Source: Pteria penguin (Eukaryota; Mollusca; Bivalvia; Pterioida; Pteriidae). Taken from it: a stretch of 64,000 bases of DNA. The stretch's first letter is position 1; every line of letters begins with the position of its first letter. Location: positions 51,822,167 to 51,886,166 of the forward strand of contig CM068586.1 in NCBI GenBank assembly GCA_035048485.1. Direction: 5' to 3'. Made by a program: the position numbers and the translations under genes. Of this stretch, positions 1-11,444 are shown in pieces. The notes beneath the pieces are model-generated. The model was not told where the DNA came from, did no database searches, and was given only the letters and a program-made list of their open reading frames with translations.

Positions 1-63
1 ATCCCTTGCATTGATTATTCTTTTGTTCATTTTTTATTTTTTGTTTCCTCTTATTAAATGTTA

Positions 64-262
64 GAAGCTGGGTCAATAGATGCTCGGCTCGTGACCGAGA
101 GGTCCCGGATTCTACCCCCGCTATGGGCGAACCCGTGTCCCGTCTTTTAGATGAGACACTAAACTATGAGATCTGTTTTCTCGGTAGGTGTGGCACATAG
201 AGGGTACCTTACTGCTTTGGATGGGTCGGTTGCAAAGGTATAAATTTACATATAATGCAATG
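64..262 (+). repeat. SINE-A copy, diverged
   Basis: A tRNA-derived head with a 'gctcggctcgtgaccgagag' stretch is followed by the family's middle part ('ggtaggtgtggcac', 'cactgctt..gggt..gttgcaaag'). The tail is degraded. The same order appears in better copies at 36919-37200 and 52433-52691. Confidence 0.65.
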
Positions 263-294
263 TAATGTTGCTTTGTGACTAGAATATATTACAG

Positions 295-369
295 TTATTA
301 TTATTATTATTATTATTATGATGATGATGACGATGATGAAGATGATGATGATGATGATTATTATCATCA

Positions 370-438
<69 letters not shown>
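295..438. repeat. (TTA)n/(GAT)n microsatellite
   Basis: Trinucleotide repeat made of TTA runs interrupted by a GAT block at about 319-357. It ends in the AG that serves as the acceptor for the exon at 440. Confidence 0.95.
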
Positions 439-439
439 G

Positions 440-552
440 AAAAAGTGTAAATGATTACATCATACGAGTTGGAGACCTTGACAATACGGTCAAAGAGGCA
501 GATGAACAAGAGTTTAAAGTGTCTAGAATTATAACTCACCCATCATTTAGGC
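440..552 (+). CDS. Trypsin-like protease, exon with 'RIITHPSF'
   Basis: The acceptor is the AG that ends the (TTA)n tract and the donor is gc|gtaagt. The exon needs two bases from an upstream exon and ends with one base of a split Arg codon that is completed at 757. Confidence 0.8.
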
Positions 553-3500
553 GTAAGTATGGATATACTGACATATACACTAAACTATTACTTTTAAATC
601 TGTTTGAAAGAAACATAAAATATTTAAAAACTATTTGAAAATATTTCTTTCTAATTCTGATTTCCAGCAATCCATATACGGTGTAGTGAGCCCCCAATTT
701 CTTTCAATGATATTTCATATTTTTACAACTCTTTGACGGTGTACATTTGTTTACAGGGACAAGTCTTGGAGGGTATGATTACGACATAGCCTTGATTGCA
801 ATACGCCGCGTCAACAACCGTGGAATTCAGTTTGGAGATAATGTTAGATCAGCCTACATACCTGCGTCGTGGACAACAGTCATTCCCCAAACATCATGTC
901 TCATTTCTGGATGGGGAAGGAAATCTACAGGTGCAGTAGTAGTAGTAGTATATGCAAGATTTTTAGGACTAGTGTTTAATACAAACACGGGACGCTTACC
1001 TCTTGATTCTGTAAAATTGTTAAAGAATAGGCGGTCACCATGAGTTAAAATATCAGATGAGAGAAGAGGGGATAAGATGGATTGAGCATACAGAGACAAA
1101 TCTAATACGATTTTGCAAAGATTTTTTCGTTTCATGGTTTCTTATACACAGCAATAATTATTTGTAGAAGGAATCAAGTTCCATAATTTGGCATTTGTCT
1201 CTAAACTAAAACGGGTATAACAGTGATAGATATAAAACACATATGCATGATTCAACAACATTATCAAATCTATAAAAACAATACATAGAAGGATTCACAA
1301 AAATATTTGATCACACTGCCGGCTTAAGACGGCCGATCGCATACTTTCAACACGCACGATTAACCTCGATTACGGGCCAATTACCATGAATACAGTGAAT
1401 AGACGCAAAAATTTGCATTAACATTTATTGTACATAAAACGATTGTAAAAGAACAATAACAGAACAAACCTTCATACTATTAATTTTTCATGGCTCAAAA
1501 TGTTATTCCGTGACATTTTAATATCAATGTAAAAAATATGCATGTCACTGGTGTCACGTGACCATGGCACTAACAACAATACACCACAGTGGGCATTCAA
1601 GGACCCCTACATCAGATGCCCGGGAGGAGTAAGCGTCTCATAAATGGCTAGCCACAACCGCCATGAATACCCTTAGATACGGAAGAAACAAATGTAAATT
1701 AGGGCTGTATATATAAAAATGAATGTGAACCAACACCGTGTAGAAAGTTTCATTGCCACATAACATCAGGAAAAAAATATTATAACACTTAAGCTAAACC
1801 CTCCGTGGGGAACTTTTTTAAGAGCTCCACACTGCAAAAGGAATAAGAGTGACATTAATGCAAGCTACAAGTATTGTTTTATTAGGCATTAAGTTTCAAC
1901 TGTATACATATTCCTTTAAATTACCTTTCTGGCTGCCTTATTAATTCTCTGTTTCTTCATGTGCAGTGATAGGAAGTGGTGGAACTAAAGTGTTACAAGT
2001 TGCAACAGTCAACGTCCTCGATAGGAGAGAGCAAGATCAATGTAACAAACAGTACAGAAGCTCGCTTACCAGTCGGATGTTCTGTGCAGGGTACACTGAC
2101 GGCACAAAGATTGATTCTTGTGCGGGAGACAGCGGTGGCCCACTCGTATGTAAAATAAACGGTAAGGATGAAACGATTTGATATTGTGTTACAGAAATTG
2201 TAACTAAAAAAGAATGTACGGTAAATTGCTTTATTTTTGTAAGTACCAATTTTCGTCAAATTGTAAAAAAGGCAATTTCGTCAATACGTAAATTCGTCAT
2301 TTGAGGACCACGAGAACGTAAATTCGTCAATGGCAACTCTTCTTTATAATGTATTTTTGACACTACAAATGTTGACAGAATCGATGACTGTTTGGCTATG
2401 ATTGCTCATAGATAATCAAACAAAACGTTTGATATATTACTAGTACAGGTAGGATATATAATTACCTTACGGCTTTTAAACCAAGCGTGATTACATGTCA
2501 TGGACAGCAATTATCTCATTATAAACACACAATGTTTATGTACTAGTATTCGATTGGTATTCAGTCAGTGCTTTGTGTTACCCAGTACCATATTGTTGCG
2601 TTGGCTTAAAACCGGCAAAATTCGTTCGTGCCCTCTGTCCACCCCAGGGCTGCCCGACTCCATTGAGATATTAAGTGAGACAGTTTCGATGCGGGATGCA
2701 GAATCCAAAATGGTTTTTTAAACGAGGAACCTTTAAATCTTTTGAAGCTGGGAATTAAATTGACATGGTTTTAAATTTTATCTGTTTTAGTGAACTGACT
2801 ATCTTTTATAACGTACGTTCATGTTCTTTAAACGAGCAATCTTTTAATCTTTGTCACTTTCTTTGCTGTATTTCAATGTGATGCAATAAACCATGCAATA
2901 AAGATCCATCATGTCACTGAGCCTGTATGATGATAAGCCCCAGAACCAGGGACGTTATATACGCCCTGCCAGAACCACCTTTACTTGGTCAACGGTATTT
3001 ATATTCGTCAGTACGTAAATTCGTCATTGAGGGCACTGACGAAAATGGCGAAAATTGGTACATGACGAATAATAACCAATTTACAGTAACATACGAAAGT
3101 ACAATTGCCACATATATATCACGGAAACACTTACGATGTACATTTATGAACCTAAGGAAATCAAAGCAATTCAAGGGAAACATTAAAACAGACCAATTGT
3201 TTTCCTGTATAATGTTCAGACTTAGAAGTATATTAGTAGGTTATAGTTAATAATAGGTCAAATGAAAAAAAAAAACAACAAACCAACAAAGTCAGTTTCT
3301 AGTCTTTATTCAGACTCAGTATTGTGTATTGTGGATATACAAGTGATTATCGGAATTTCCTTTATATAAGAGACCCACATGTCTATGTTTTATAAGATTA
3401 AATATAGCTGCGCATACATACACATACACACACATCTAAACACACGCTTATACACGCACACAAAGAGTTTTCACCACTAAAATGACGTTTACTTTTATTT

Positions 3501-3619
3501 CAGGATACGACATCGTTGTAGGGATAACGTCATGGGGAACAAACGCATGCGCAGTAGAAGGCTACCCAGGAGTGTATACCAATATACAGGAACTGCTGTC
3601 ATGGATTTACAGTCTATAG
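440..3619 (+). CDS. Trypsin-like serine protease (S1 family), 3' four exons
   Basis: Secreted-type S1 peptidase that cleaves peptide bonds after Lys or Arg. Four exons join in phase at GT-AG sites: 440-552, 757-930, 1967-2161 and 3504-3619, stop TAG at 3617-3619. Exon 1 carries the strand after the His loop ('RIITHPSF'). Exon 2 has the catalytic Asp in 'YDYDIALI' and the 'SGWG' loop. Exon 3 has '[11 protein letters not shown]' with the catalytic Ser; the Asp six residues before that Ser is the trypsin S1-pocket residue. Exon 4 has 'SWG', 'GYPGVYT' and a C-terminal helix. The exon with the catalytic His, the signal peptide and the propeptide must lie left of the window. The exons seen are intact, so a functional gene is likely. 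A digestive or haemolymph role cannot be told apart. No clear AATAAA lies close after the stop. Confidence 0.88.
757..930 (+). CDS. Trypsin-like protease, catalytic Asp exon
   Basis: The acceptor is tttacag and the donor acag|gtgcag. The exon encodes 'YDYDIALI' with the catalytic Asp and ends just after 'SGWGRKSTG'. The donor is followed by a short (AGT)n run. Confidence 0.87.
1560..1700 (-). repeat. Retroelement 3'-end fragment in intron
   Basis: Read on the minus strand this contains 'ggctagcc...gagacgcttactcctcccgggca'. The motif recurs downstream of the reverse-transcriptase fragments at 5130-5210 and 49440-49490, and about ten times in the window. It is therefore best explained as a 3'-end relic of that element. 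Confidence 0.55.
1967..2161 (+). CDS. Trypsin-like protease, catalytic Ser exon
   Basis: The acceptor is ttcatgtgcag and the donor g|gtaagg. The exon encodes the 'CNKQY' and 'MFCAGY' cysteine loops and the '[13 protein letters not shown]' active-site block. Confidence 0.9.
2243..3061. mobile_element. Short TIR element (MITE-like) inside trypsin intron
   Basis: The ends are inverted copies of 'gtaccaattttcg'. Inside both ends sit direct and inverted copies of 'gtaaattcgtca' (about 2290, 2320 and 3015). The element is about 0.8 kb, has no ORF of note, and lies between the Ser exon and the last exon. The boundaries rest on the repeats alone; no target-site duplication was established. Confidence 0.5.
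3504..3619 (+). CDS. Trypsin-like protease, last coding exon
   Basis: The acceptor is ttatttcag. The exon encodes the 'GITSWG' substrate-binding strand, 'GYPGVYT' and a terminal helix, then TAG. The phase fits exon 3 exactly. Confidence 0.9.
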
Positions 3620-4164
3620 TCAATTAATTATTTGTATGGATGTCCAGATACTTGCTATTTAAAATGTTGTTAATTTATTTAATCTGTTTTTATTGATGAG
3701 TATTATCATCAAGTGAACACACTTCTTACAGTACGATCATGATAAAGTTGTTCCAAACAAACACTTTATCATATATGAGTAACAGAGGCACTTATAAGCA
3801 GCGTCTCACACATGTTTGAGTTTTCACACTTCGTACTTATAATATATACCCGATCAATAATCTTATGTTAAAAGTTCGACTCGTTACTTTTATAAACATT
3901 TGTCACCATAACTTGTACTGATAATGTGCACATGATATTCAATATAATATAATTGTCTATATGAATATCATGATCAGAATATGCAAACAAACTAATTATC
4001 TTATCCCATGTTTTCTGTTGTTTATGTGTGATTATATTTTATGTACTTGTTATTTATTACTTTTTTAAAAATATTTTATAATATTACAATTTTTATATAA
4101 AAATGTGTTGTATTTTTCACTTCATTTATGTGCATATCTATGTTATGCTAGATAGATACTGAGA
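3620..4164. other. 3' flank of trypsin gene
   Basis: AT-rich sequence with no repeat family or ORF that I can support. It presumably includes the 3' UTR, but no exact AATAAA near the stop marks its end. Confidence 0.4.
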
Positions 4165-4455
4165 TCTATCCCTAGTCCGTTGTACCCCCGTCAGTGAGGT
4201 ACTTGGCTCGTAACCTAGTGGGTGCGATTTCGAGAGTTTCTAGTGACTCATCAATGTCTTGCTTTTAGAAAGAGACAAGAAGAATGAAATCCAGGTGCCT
4301 TGGAAGACGAGGAATGTATAGGATCCCTCACTGCTTCCGGTAGGTCATTTGCACGTGGCACGTAAAAGATCGTGGGTGTTTTGCCTAGTTATAAACTATG
4401 CATTGCATCAGGCAGGTGCTATCACCACGTAAGTACAATGATCTTGTTGTGACGT
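4165..4455 (+). repeat. SINE-A copy, strongly diverged
   Basis: It keeps the order of the family: 'gtgaggtacttggctcgtaacc', then 'gatccctcactgcttccggtaggtc', then 'gcattgcatcaggcaggtgc' and 'gtgacgtaacac'. A small scrambled piece lies in the middle. Confidence 0.5.
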
Positions 4456-4514
4456 AACACGAGAATCAAGACATTTATCAGAGTGTCAAAATACTCGATT
4501 TGACTCTTTGCGAC

Positions 4515-4690
4515 GAATGTTGCATGCAAGCAGGGGAAGCTTACTCGTCCCAGACAGCTTGTCTCACCTTGGTTTAATTGTTGTTTGCGTTTGTCTGAAT
4601 ATGACTTTGTATACGATATTGTCCTTTCATTCCATGGAATTCGAGATATGGTTAACCCTTCGGTACTTCTTGATTGTTTACTCATCATAA
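4515..4690 (+). repeat. Retroelement 3'-end fragment
   Basis: Begins with 'gcaagcaggggaagcttactcgtcc' and continues through 'atatgactttgtatacgat' to 'cttcggtacttcttgat'. The same order is seen at 49450-49640 (+) and 47830-47990 (-), the first of which directly follows a reverse-transcriptase C-terminus. Confidence 0.55.
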
Positions 4691-4819
4691 AGTTTATACT
4701 TTTGAAATCAGTGAGTGTGCTAAAACCTTAGAAAATTTTGTCACATATTAAATATTGAATAAATAGCTGATTTGTGGAGAGAAATAGAATATCTGGTATA
4801 TAAAATTATGACAGACCTT

Positions 4820-5318
4820 GACATCGGACTATGCAAACATTGTTTTTAAATATCTCCTTCAATTATGCAGTACCTTAATAGATTTCGTGTAGAACAGTAA
4901 TAGTCCTTATTAAACGGAATGGCATACAAAATCAGCAAGGATGGAGAGGCACATAGAAAACAAACCAAAGAATACTTACAAATGATCATACGTGAAATGT
5001 AAAGATGATGGATAAATCCAAACCACAAGTCCAAAAATCATGAAACCATAGGACATACAAAATCAGTGAAAATGAAAAACAAATGGAAAATAAAAAAAAT
5101 ATGTCTACTTGAAGAGCATATGTGAACCCCTGTGATGGAGTGAGATCAGGTGCCCGGGGAGAGTGAGCATCTCCTGCTTGCTAGCAACACCCGTCACATA
5201 TACCCCGTAGAAAGAGTCAAATCGTGTGAATTCCATATGTATTTATATATGGAGAAGTCGAAGTAGGTAACCTTCTAGTATAGAAGGTGTCAAATCTGTA
5301 AAGTGATCGGAATCGGTC
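4820..5318 (-). repeat. 3' region of reverse-transcriptase element
   Basis: This directly follows the stop of the RT fragment at 5319-5900 on the minus strand. It contains the 'gctagcaagcaggagatgctcactc' motif and the 'cactgattttgtatgtcct' stretch, which recurs at 54776-54860. It is read as the element's 3' untranslated part. Confidence 0.6.
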
Positions 5319-5900
5319 TCAGTCCAGAATATCATTTAAAAGTCTGGATAACGAGATATCATATGGAGTAATAAGAGTCTCGTAACGACCGTAGAACTTC
5401 CTCAGTGACGATGCTAGTCTAGCACATATATAACCCTGGTTGAGCAGCTTAACTGAAAGTCGCCTAGCCCTCAGAACAAAGTCATTGTAATTTGAACATG
5501 CTCTGGAATAACGTATTAACTGAGATATGAATACGCCGTATGCGGGCGATGATGGAATGTTGCTACTTATGAAAGGAAAGTTTGTGATAGCGAAATTGAA
5601 ATCGTCACGTTTGTCATAGAGTGAGGTGTTCAATTGACCATTAATGTCGAAAGACAACATAATATCTAAATACGAAGTAGAATTACTAGTTTCTGTGGTT
5701 TCTTTGACCTCTTTCCCTCCTATCCCATCTTTCTTTCTTCCCCTTCTCTTCCGTCCAACCTTATGATAACAGTTGTGGTATAGGCGACCATAAAACAATA
5801 CTTCATTCATTACTTGTTCTACACTCACACTGTTTAAATTATTTAATGGCGGCACCCGTCTGTTGCATATGTTCTCATCAGTTGAGTGAGATGAAACCAC
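5319..5900 (-). pseudogene. C-terminal fragment of a retroelement reverse transcriptase
   Basis: An open frame of 193 codons. Its first half is a linker with a basic patch ('GRKRRGRKK', about residues 49-57). The second half begins 'YLDIMLSF', then 'LYDKRDDFNFAITNFPF', 'YGVFISQLIRYSRAC' and 'KFYGRY'. This block ends the RT ORF of a widespread invertebrate retroelement that I take to be Penelope-like; the family is from memory. The palm motifs and active site are missing, so the copy is 5'-truncated and cannot work. Upstream it runs into the duplicated module. A second copy of the same C-terminus is at 49075-49299 on the other strand. Confidence 0.75.
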
Positions 5901-6264
5901 TCCAGCAGTAAAGGCAATTCCATGTTATCCGGTAAAACCTGTTTAAACCTATATTAATATGATAAATATTTTTTCGGAATCAAAATCGTATATACACATT
6001 GATAGATCCAGAATTTCCATTAGGGGTTAGGGTGAGGGTCCTTCTCAGTCAGGGGACTTGAGCCTATGATTTTCAGTAAATTATATGGGGGAAATTTTGA
6101 AAAAAAAATGTTTGGTTATGATTTCTAGGAGGTGGGTGCATGGATTCCCCACCCCACTAAAATATATGTGTAAAGATCTTTAGTGTTATCTGAACTATCA
6201 TAGACACACCAATAATAATACTAATGATAATAATAATAACAACTACAACAACAACATCAATAAA

Positions 6265-6318
<54 letters not shown>

Positions 6319-6560
6319 AATAATAATAATGATAATAATAATAATTTTAGTAATAATATGTGATGAGTTTGTAAGGTTCATTATCATAATCAGCTGACCA
6401 GCGAAAGATACCTCACGTCGCCCCCACCCCTTCCTGAATTCCTGGAGTTAAAATATATATCATTAAGGTAAAATATTCGCTTCATGGTAATGAAATAGTA
6501 GAATGAAATGTTGAAGTAGCTGTAAATATGTTATGCTACAGAAAGTTTAAAAAGCACCTT
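5901..6560 (-). repeat. Inverted copy of the duplicated module with (AAT)n
   Basis: On the minus strand this matches the part of the module seen at 10600-11050, 27270-27640 and 34790-35130: a microsatellite flanked by 'gttcagat', 'ggtcagctgattatga' and the 'cccatataatttaccgaaaatca' stretch. It lies upstream of the RT fragment, as on the plus strand in the other copies. Confidence 0.65.
6204..6358. repeat. (AAT)n microsatellite
   Basis: Imperfect AAT run with AAC and GAT interruptions. It lies where the other module copies carry TTA or TTG runs. Confidence 0.95.
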
Positions 6561-6589
6561 AGAGGACATTCATATATATGTACCCTTTC

Positions 6590-7045
6590 AAACGAGGTGA
6601 AATCAAGTGCTCAGGAGGAACAAGAGTCTCCCGGCAAGCTAGCCACGTCCGACATGAAAAATCAAAAACACACTGACTATACAAATCCTTTCATTATAAA
6701 TATATGACGTGTGTATTTGATACAAACAAATTTCAACACTGCAGGCATATGCATAATATGAGACTTTACAACTTCTATCTAGAAAGTGTGATATCAAGTG
6801 GGACAATGTTAAAAGACGGACATAACCTGTGTTAGGTGACTGTGGCATTCGCAGCAAAGTATTAAGAAGGATATTCATAGAACACCGAGAATCCGAGGGG
6901 AGACAAATAAACAAACAAATGTAGTCATCGATGATTCTTAACCGCAGCTCAGTAAATATATATTGATCTCTAGAGATTTTACGGAGTTTTGAAAAAGAAA
7001 GGAGGGCGAGGATTGGGGGCGGGGGGGGGGGGGGGGGGTGCAGCG
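6590..7045 (-). repeat. Module segment, inverted, ending in poly-G
   Basis: The minus strand matches 30265-30620 ('ttgtttatctgtctcacctcggattctcgg' and 'cacagtcacataacacaggttatgtccg'). A run of about 25 G at 7015-7039 closes it. No coding capacity is supported. Confidence 0.6.
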
Positions 7046-7580
7046 CATATTTAGCGCCTGTCTTGCTTCAATATACTTAATTGTCATAGAACGAGGATGT
7101 GATACGTAATTTTGAAAATAGGTATGACTTTACGAAGTGGTATTTGACATATATTTCTAACATACTTTTAACAATACAGAATTTATAACTGTCTGACAAT
7201 TAACCTCATCGTACTTGTGCTGAAAAGGTTTAAAGTTTACCTGATTTAACTTGTATTGCGTTGCCCTATATGAACTGTGAAGTGTAATCGTCAAGGACAA
7301 ATTTCTGCCACCCAGACAGTATAGGGAATAATGAGGAAGATAACGTAAAGGTTAATCATTGCAGTCGAATCTATCGGCATTAAGAATTGACAGCACAAGT
7401 ACGATGGGTTAATTGTCGGGCAGTTATAAATTCTGACGTATTTGTTTGTATTGTTAAAAGAGTGTTAGAAATATATGACACCCTTTCGCAAAGCTATTCA
7501 TGTCCTCAAAATTACATATCACATCCTCGTTTGCATGATAATTAAGTATACTGAAGCAAGACAGGTGCTAAATATTTGCA
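7046..7580. repeat. Inverted repeat, about 180-bp arms
   Basis: The left arm 7046-7222 and right arm 7391-7580 are imperfect reverse complements: 'atatttagcgcctgtcttgc' against 'gcaagacaggtgctaaatat' and 'catcgtacttgtgctg' against 'cagcacaagtacgatg'. The 168-base spacer is itself a fragment of the module, inverted relative to 10230-10400. Confidence 0.7.
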
Positions 7581-7589
7581 ATCCCCCCC

Positions 7590-8224
7590 CCAAAAAAAAC
7601 TTTCACGTTTTCGGGTTCGACCGTTGGTCGTAAGATTTTAAACGAAGTGCGATTCATCCACGACGTCTATATATCATAAATTACAGGGTCATTTCTGGTA
7701 ATTTATGGGATAAATTTTGTGCCGTATGTTGGATAAATGAATTGTGGTGAATGATGTATATCATATACAAGGATTATCCTATTCTATACTCTTTACTGAC
7801 CAGGTCACGAACTCACTTTATCTATGACTGGTTTTCAGCAATCTGTAATGCTAAATATCGCACCATGTATACAACAGGATTTCATCACGAAGCTAATCAC
7901 ATCAAATTATCTTACACTAGTTTTTCTTTTTTTCTTTTTTTTTTTTTTTTAATCTGGTGTGCCCGGGGCAGTTCATTTAAAATACCTATACATATATTTA
8001 AGTGGGGTTGTCCCTCCACCCATAAAATTTAATTAAAAATGCATATTTTTTTTAATTTTCCCCATATAATTTACCGAAAATCATAGCCTTGACGTCCTGG
8101 TCTGGATTGGACCCACAAACCCCCCCCCCCCTTCCCCCTGAAAAAAATCAATTCTCGATTCATTCATGTGTATATGCAAGATTGATTATGAAAAATTTGT
8201 ATCATGTTAATGTAGATTTAAACA
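7590..8224 (+). repeat. Module segment with poly-T
   Basis: From about 7975 it matches the module part 'acatatatttaagtgg...cccatataatttaccgaaaatcat' seen at 10840-10950. Before that, 7600-7970 looks unique to me and holds no supportable gene; a poly-T tract is at 7930-7950. Confidence 0.5.
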
Positions 8225-8480
8225 GGTTTTACTGCATAATATGGATTTGCTTCTACTGCTGGGGTGGTTTTATCTCACTCAGCTGATGAGAAAAATATGC
8301 AACAGGAGGATGTTGCCATCAAATAACTGAAATAGTGTGAGTGTAGAACAAGTAATGAATTAAGTGTTGTTATATGGTCGCCTATACCACGGCTGTTATC
8401 GCTTGGTGGAATGGGAGAGAAGGTGAAGGGAAGAAAAAGAGTATTGGGTAGGAGGGAGAGAGGACTACTCATGTACCCCC
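8225..8480 (+). pseudogene. Retroelement RT linker fragment
   Basis: This matches the first part of the RT fragment at 5319-5900 ('tactgctggggtggtttt', 'caactgatgagaa'-type start, 'gtgtagaacaagtaatgaa', 'ttatatggtcgcctatacca'). It then leaves it before the 'YLDI' block and has in-frame breaks. Related pieces lie at 11080-11300, 27660-27830 and 36600-36830. Confidence 0.55.
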
Positions 8481-8554
8481 ATCCATTAAAGTCATGTTGA
8501 TATACGCGAGACCCCAAATGGTGAAATCGAGGTGATGTGAACCTACTTTCTCGG

Positions 8555-8702
8555 TTGTCATGGTAGGTTTCGCATGTAAAAGTTCCCTCACTGCTTCCGG
8601 TGGGTCCGTTGCAAAGATTTTGATTTTAATGCAATGCATAAGGCAGATGCCGTCACCATATACGTGAAATAAACGTGGAGTGACGTAAAACAATATTCAA
8701 TC
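8555..8702 (+). repeat. SINE-A, 3' part only
   Basis: Contains 'ccctcactgcttccggtgggtccgttgcaaagat' and 'gcagatgccgtcaccatatacg', ending in 'ggagtgacgtaaaac'. The tRNA-like head is absent. Confidence 0.7.
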
Positions 8703-10435
8703 AAACCAATATCATTTTCAGATAATCCAGAAATCTGCGTTTGCATTCGAAAAAAGAAATCTGGGGAGCATTTTTTAAATATAATCTGAACCCACGTGCA
8801 CTGAGGGAAAATAAACGCCAACTGCTTATGGTCCTCGAAGCATACTGCAGTTGGTTTTATTGTTGTCATTATAAATAACTCGATATTATGTACATCGTTA
8901 TGCATATCCTTCAAATTACCCTTACCTTGTGCAAAGATTCCTAAAGATCAAGATGTTATAATGATATAAAAACTTGCAGTATAAATATAAATATGTGTTA
9001 CGGTTCACTGGCAATCGAAGTACTTATAACGAATACCAAAAACTGAAATTTTAAGCAAGCTCTAGCTTATAGATATTAAACTATTTTACATATCCGATAC
9101 AAGATCCTTCGGCCAAACCTCAATAAGCATTACTTGCTTTATGATAAAATCAAGGGAGAGAACATTACATAAAAATGAATATTTAAAGATTATAAAATAA
9201 GATGAAGTCATGCAATTACTGTTCCAAAAGTATTTATAAACAGTAACTGAAATAGGAACATGAACATAGAAATAAGAAATACAACGCTCACCTTTTGAGT
9301 ACACTTCATAATGGTGGAAGAAGAAGAAGAGGATTTCAAGGGTGGGGTAGTAAAATCGCTTATATGTTTTAAATTTTGAAAATGTATGTTGTCACTGTTA
9401 ACTCTGAAATGAAAAGGAGGGGACATATTAGTACCATACTGGGCCTCGACCTTCTTTCATTTTCATATCAGAATTAGTTCCGCAATATCAAGAATATTGA
9501 AATGTATCTTCGAGTGAAAAATCAAACGAAACTTGAAAGACCAAAGTATTTAATTCCCATATGTCTCTATCCTCGATGGTCCTAAACAATTGGATGAACA
9601 TTCTCTGCTGCTCGAATAAAATTGTAAATATGAACTTTTTACACTTACAGGCAATGAACTGCAACGAGTAATAGACAACCATTGTAATTCATGAGAACGT
9701 TTGTCAAAGAATTTGACAAGAGGTTTAAAGGTTTACATAACAATGTATAATACTGCAGAAGCAGCAGACGATACACTGTACTAATTTCGATGAAATCACC
9801 ATTTATCCAAATCCAACTAGCCCACTTTACGTCAAATTTCTTATCTTTAACACAGAATCGTAGTCGGGAGCCCATGGTACAATAGAGATCATGATCGGGT
9901 TTGAACACGAGACCTTAGCAATAAGTTTACCATAAAATACGGATTTATTCTGCTCCGGACTGCTCAAAACATACATAATAATTTATAATTCTACACAAGT
10001 GGGTGAATATCATCTTCTGCTCTCATAAAATTGTAAGTGTGAACTATTTACACTTACAGGCGATGAACTGCAACGAACAATAGACTGTCATTGTAACTGA
10101 TGAGAACGTTTGTCACAGGATGCAACAGCAGGTTTAAAAGTTTACAGAGAAAGGCATGATGTTACAATGTGAATGTACTAGTTTTCGAACCTAAAACTGG
10201 TTGATAAAATACCGGAAAAGAGGTATTCACCGAATTTTGGATGCCGATAAATTCGAATGCAATAATAAACCCTGACGTTATCTTCCTTAATATTCCCTAT
10301 ACTGTTTGGCGGGAAGACATTTATTCTTTACACTTCATTGTAAAAGTGCATATAGGGCAACGCATTAAAAGTTAAATCAGGTAAATTTCAAAGCTTGAAA
10401 GCACAAGTACGATGGGGTTAATTGTCGCGCAGCTT
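8703..10435 (+). repeat. Duplicated module, copy 1 (8.7-10.4 kb)
   Basis: This matches, block by block, 14900-15175, 20390-21460 with 26605-27080, 28080-28680 with 29230-29960, and 33310-34480. Landmarks are 'gaaaacttgcagtataaatataaat', 'ccttcggccaaacctcaataagcattac', 'tttacacttacaggcgatgaactgcaacga' and 'aataccggaaaagaggtattcacc'. The short ORFs in it are not conserved between copies, so I see no gene. Confidence 0.75.
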
Positions 10436-10738
10436 AACGGGAAATTCTTGCTCCTCCTGAGCACTTGCTTTCACCTCAATTTCAAGGGTACATGAATGTC
10501 CTCTATGGCGCTGTTTTAATGTTCTGTTGCATGATACACTTTTAGAGTTACTTCTACATTTCATTTTACTATTTCATTACAATGAGGGGATTATTTCACC
10601 TTAATGGTGGCAGCACCTGGTACTTAAATTACCTCATATTTTAGCCTATGTAGAGGATCCCCTAAATTCCGGGAGGGGGTGCCGAGGTATCTTTCACGGT
10701 CAGCTAATTATGATAAAGAACCTCACAAACTCATCACA

Positions 10739-10806
<68 letters not shown>

Positions 10807-11400
10807 GTGTGTCTAATGTTGTTCAGATCACATTACACATATATTTAAGTGGAGTGTGGGTCAGGTATCTGCTCATCCACCTCGTACAATTAATTCAAAA
10901 TGCACTTTTTAAAAAAAATTTCCCATATGATTTATCAAAATAATATGATCGACACCCCTAACTCGGCTGGATGCTCACCACACACCTGGAAATAAATTCT
11001 AGATATGTCCAAGTGTACATATCGTAGAGTGATTCTAAAAATTGTGTATCATGTTGCTGTGTTTAAACATGTTTTACTGCATAATGTGGAATTGCCTCTA
11101 CTGCTAGAGCGGTTTTATCGCACTCAGTTGATGAGAAAATATTCAACAGACGGGTGTCGCCACCAAATAAATGAAGTAGTGTGAGTGTAGAACAAGTAAT
11201 AAATTAAGTGTTGTTATATGGCTGCCTACACTACAACACTTATCACGGGGTGCAACGGAAGCGAAGAGGGAGGGAAAAGGAAGGGGGATGGGGTATTTAT
11301 TTCATATTGACTTACGTGAGCCCCAAATGGTGAACACTGAGATGATGTGAACGAGAACTTTTAAAATAACCGTCAGTGAAAACAATAATAGTAGTACCAA
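10436..11400 (+). repeat. Duplicated module, microsatellite and RT-linker part
   Basis: Holds the 'cttgctcctcctgagcacttgc' motif, (TTA)n at 10741-10806, and at 11080-11300 a degenerate RT-linker relic ('ctctactgctagagcggttttatcgcactc'). Parallel copies are at 27090-28000 and 34790-37280. Confidence 0.7.
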
Positions 11401-11406
11401 TTGATT

Positions 11407-11412
11407 TTTATT
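11407..11412 (-). promoter_or_regulatory. Polyadenylation signal AATAAA of the fucosyltransferase gene
   Basis: AATAAA on the minus strand, about 33 bases after the stop codon of the fucosyltransferase ORF. Confidence 0.6.
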
Positions 11413-11444
11413 TCAATTTATATATATCTATACATCTACATACA

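Larger units (their letters stand above)
1..439. other. Intron of the trypsin-like gene (5' part beyond window)
   Basis: There is no coding exon here. The first trypsin exon in the window begins at 440 in the middle of a codon, so the gene continues to the left of base 1 and this stretch is intronic. It holds a partial SINE-A copy and a long trinucleotide microsatellite that runs directly into the splice acceptor. The exon expected to carry the catalytic histidine (consensus AAHC) is not seen in it. Confidence 0.7.

Noticed and set aside
279..638. Poly-Asn and poly-Ile ORFs
   Set aside because: They come from the trinucleotide microsatellite. Only the part after 440 is a real exon.
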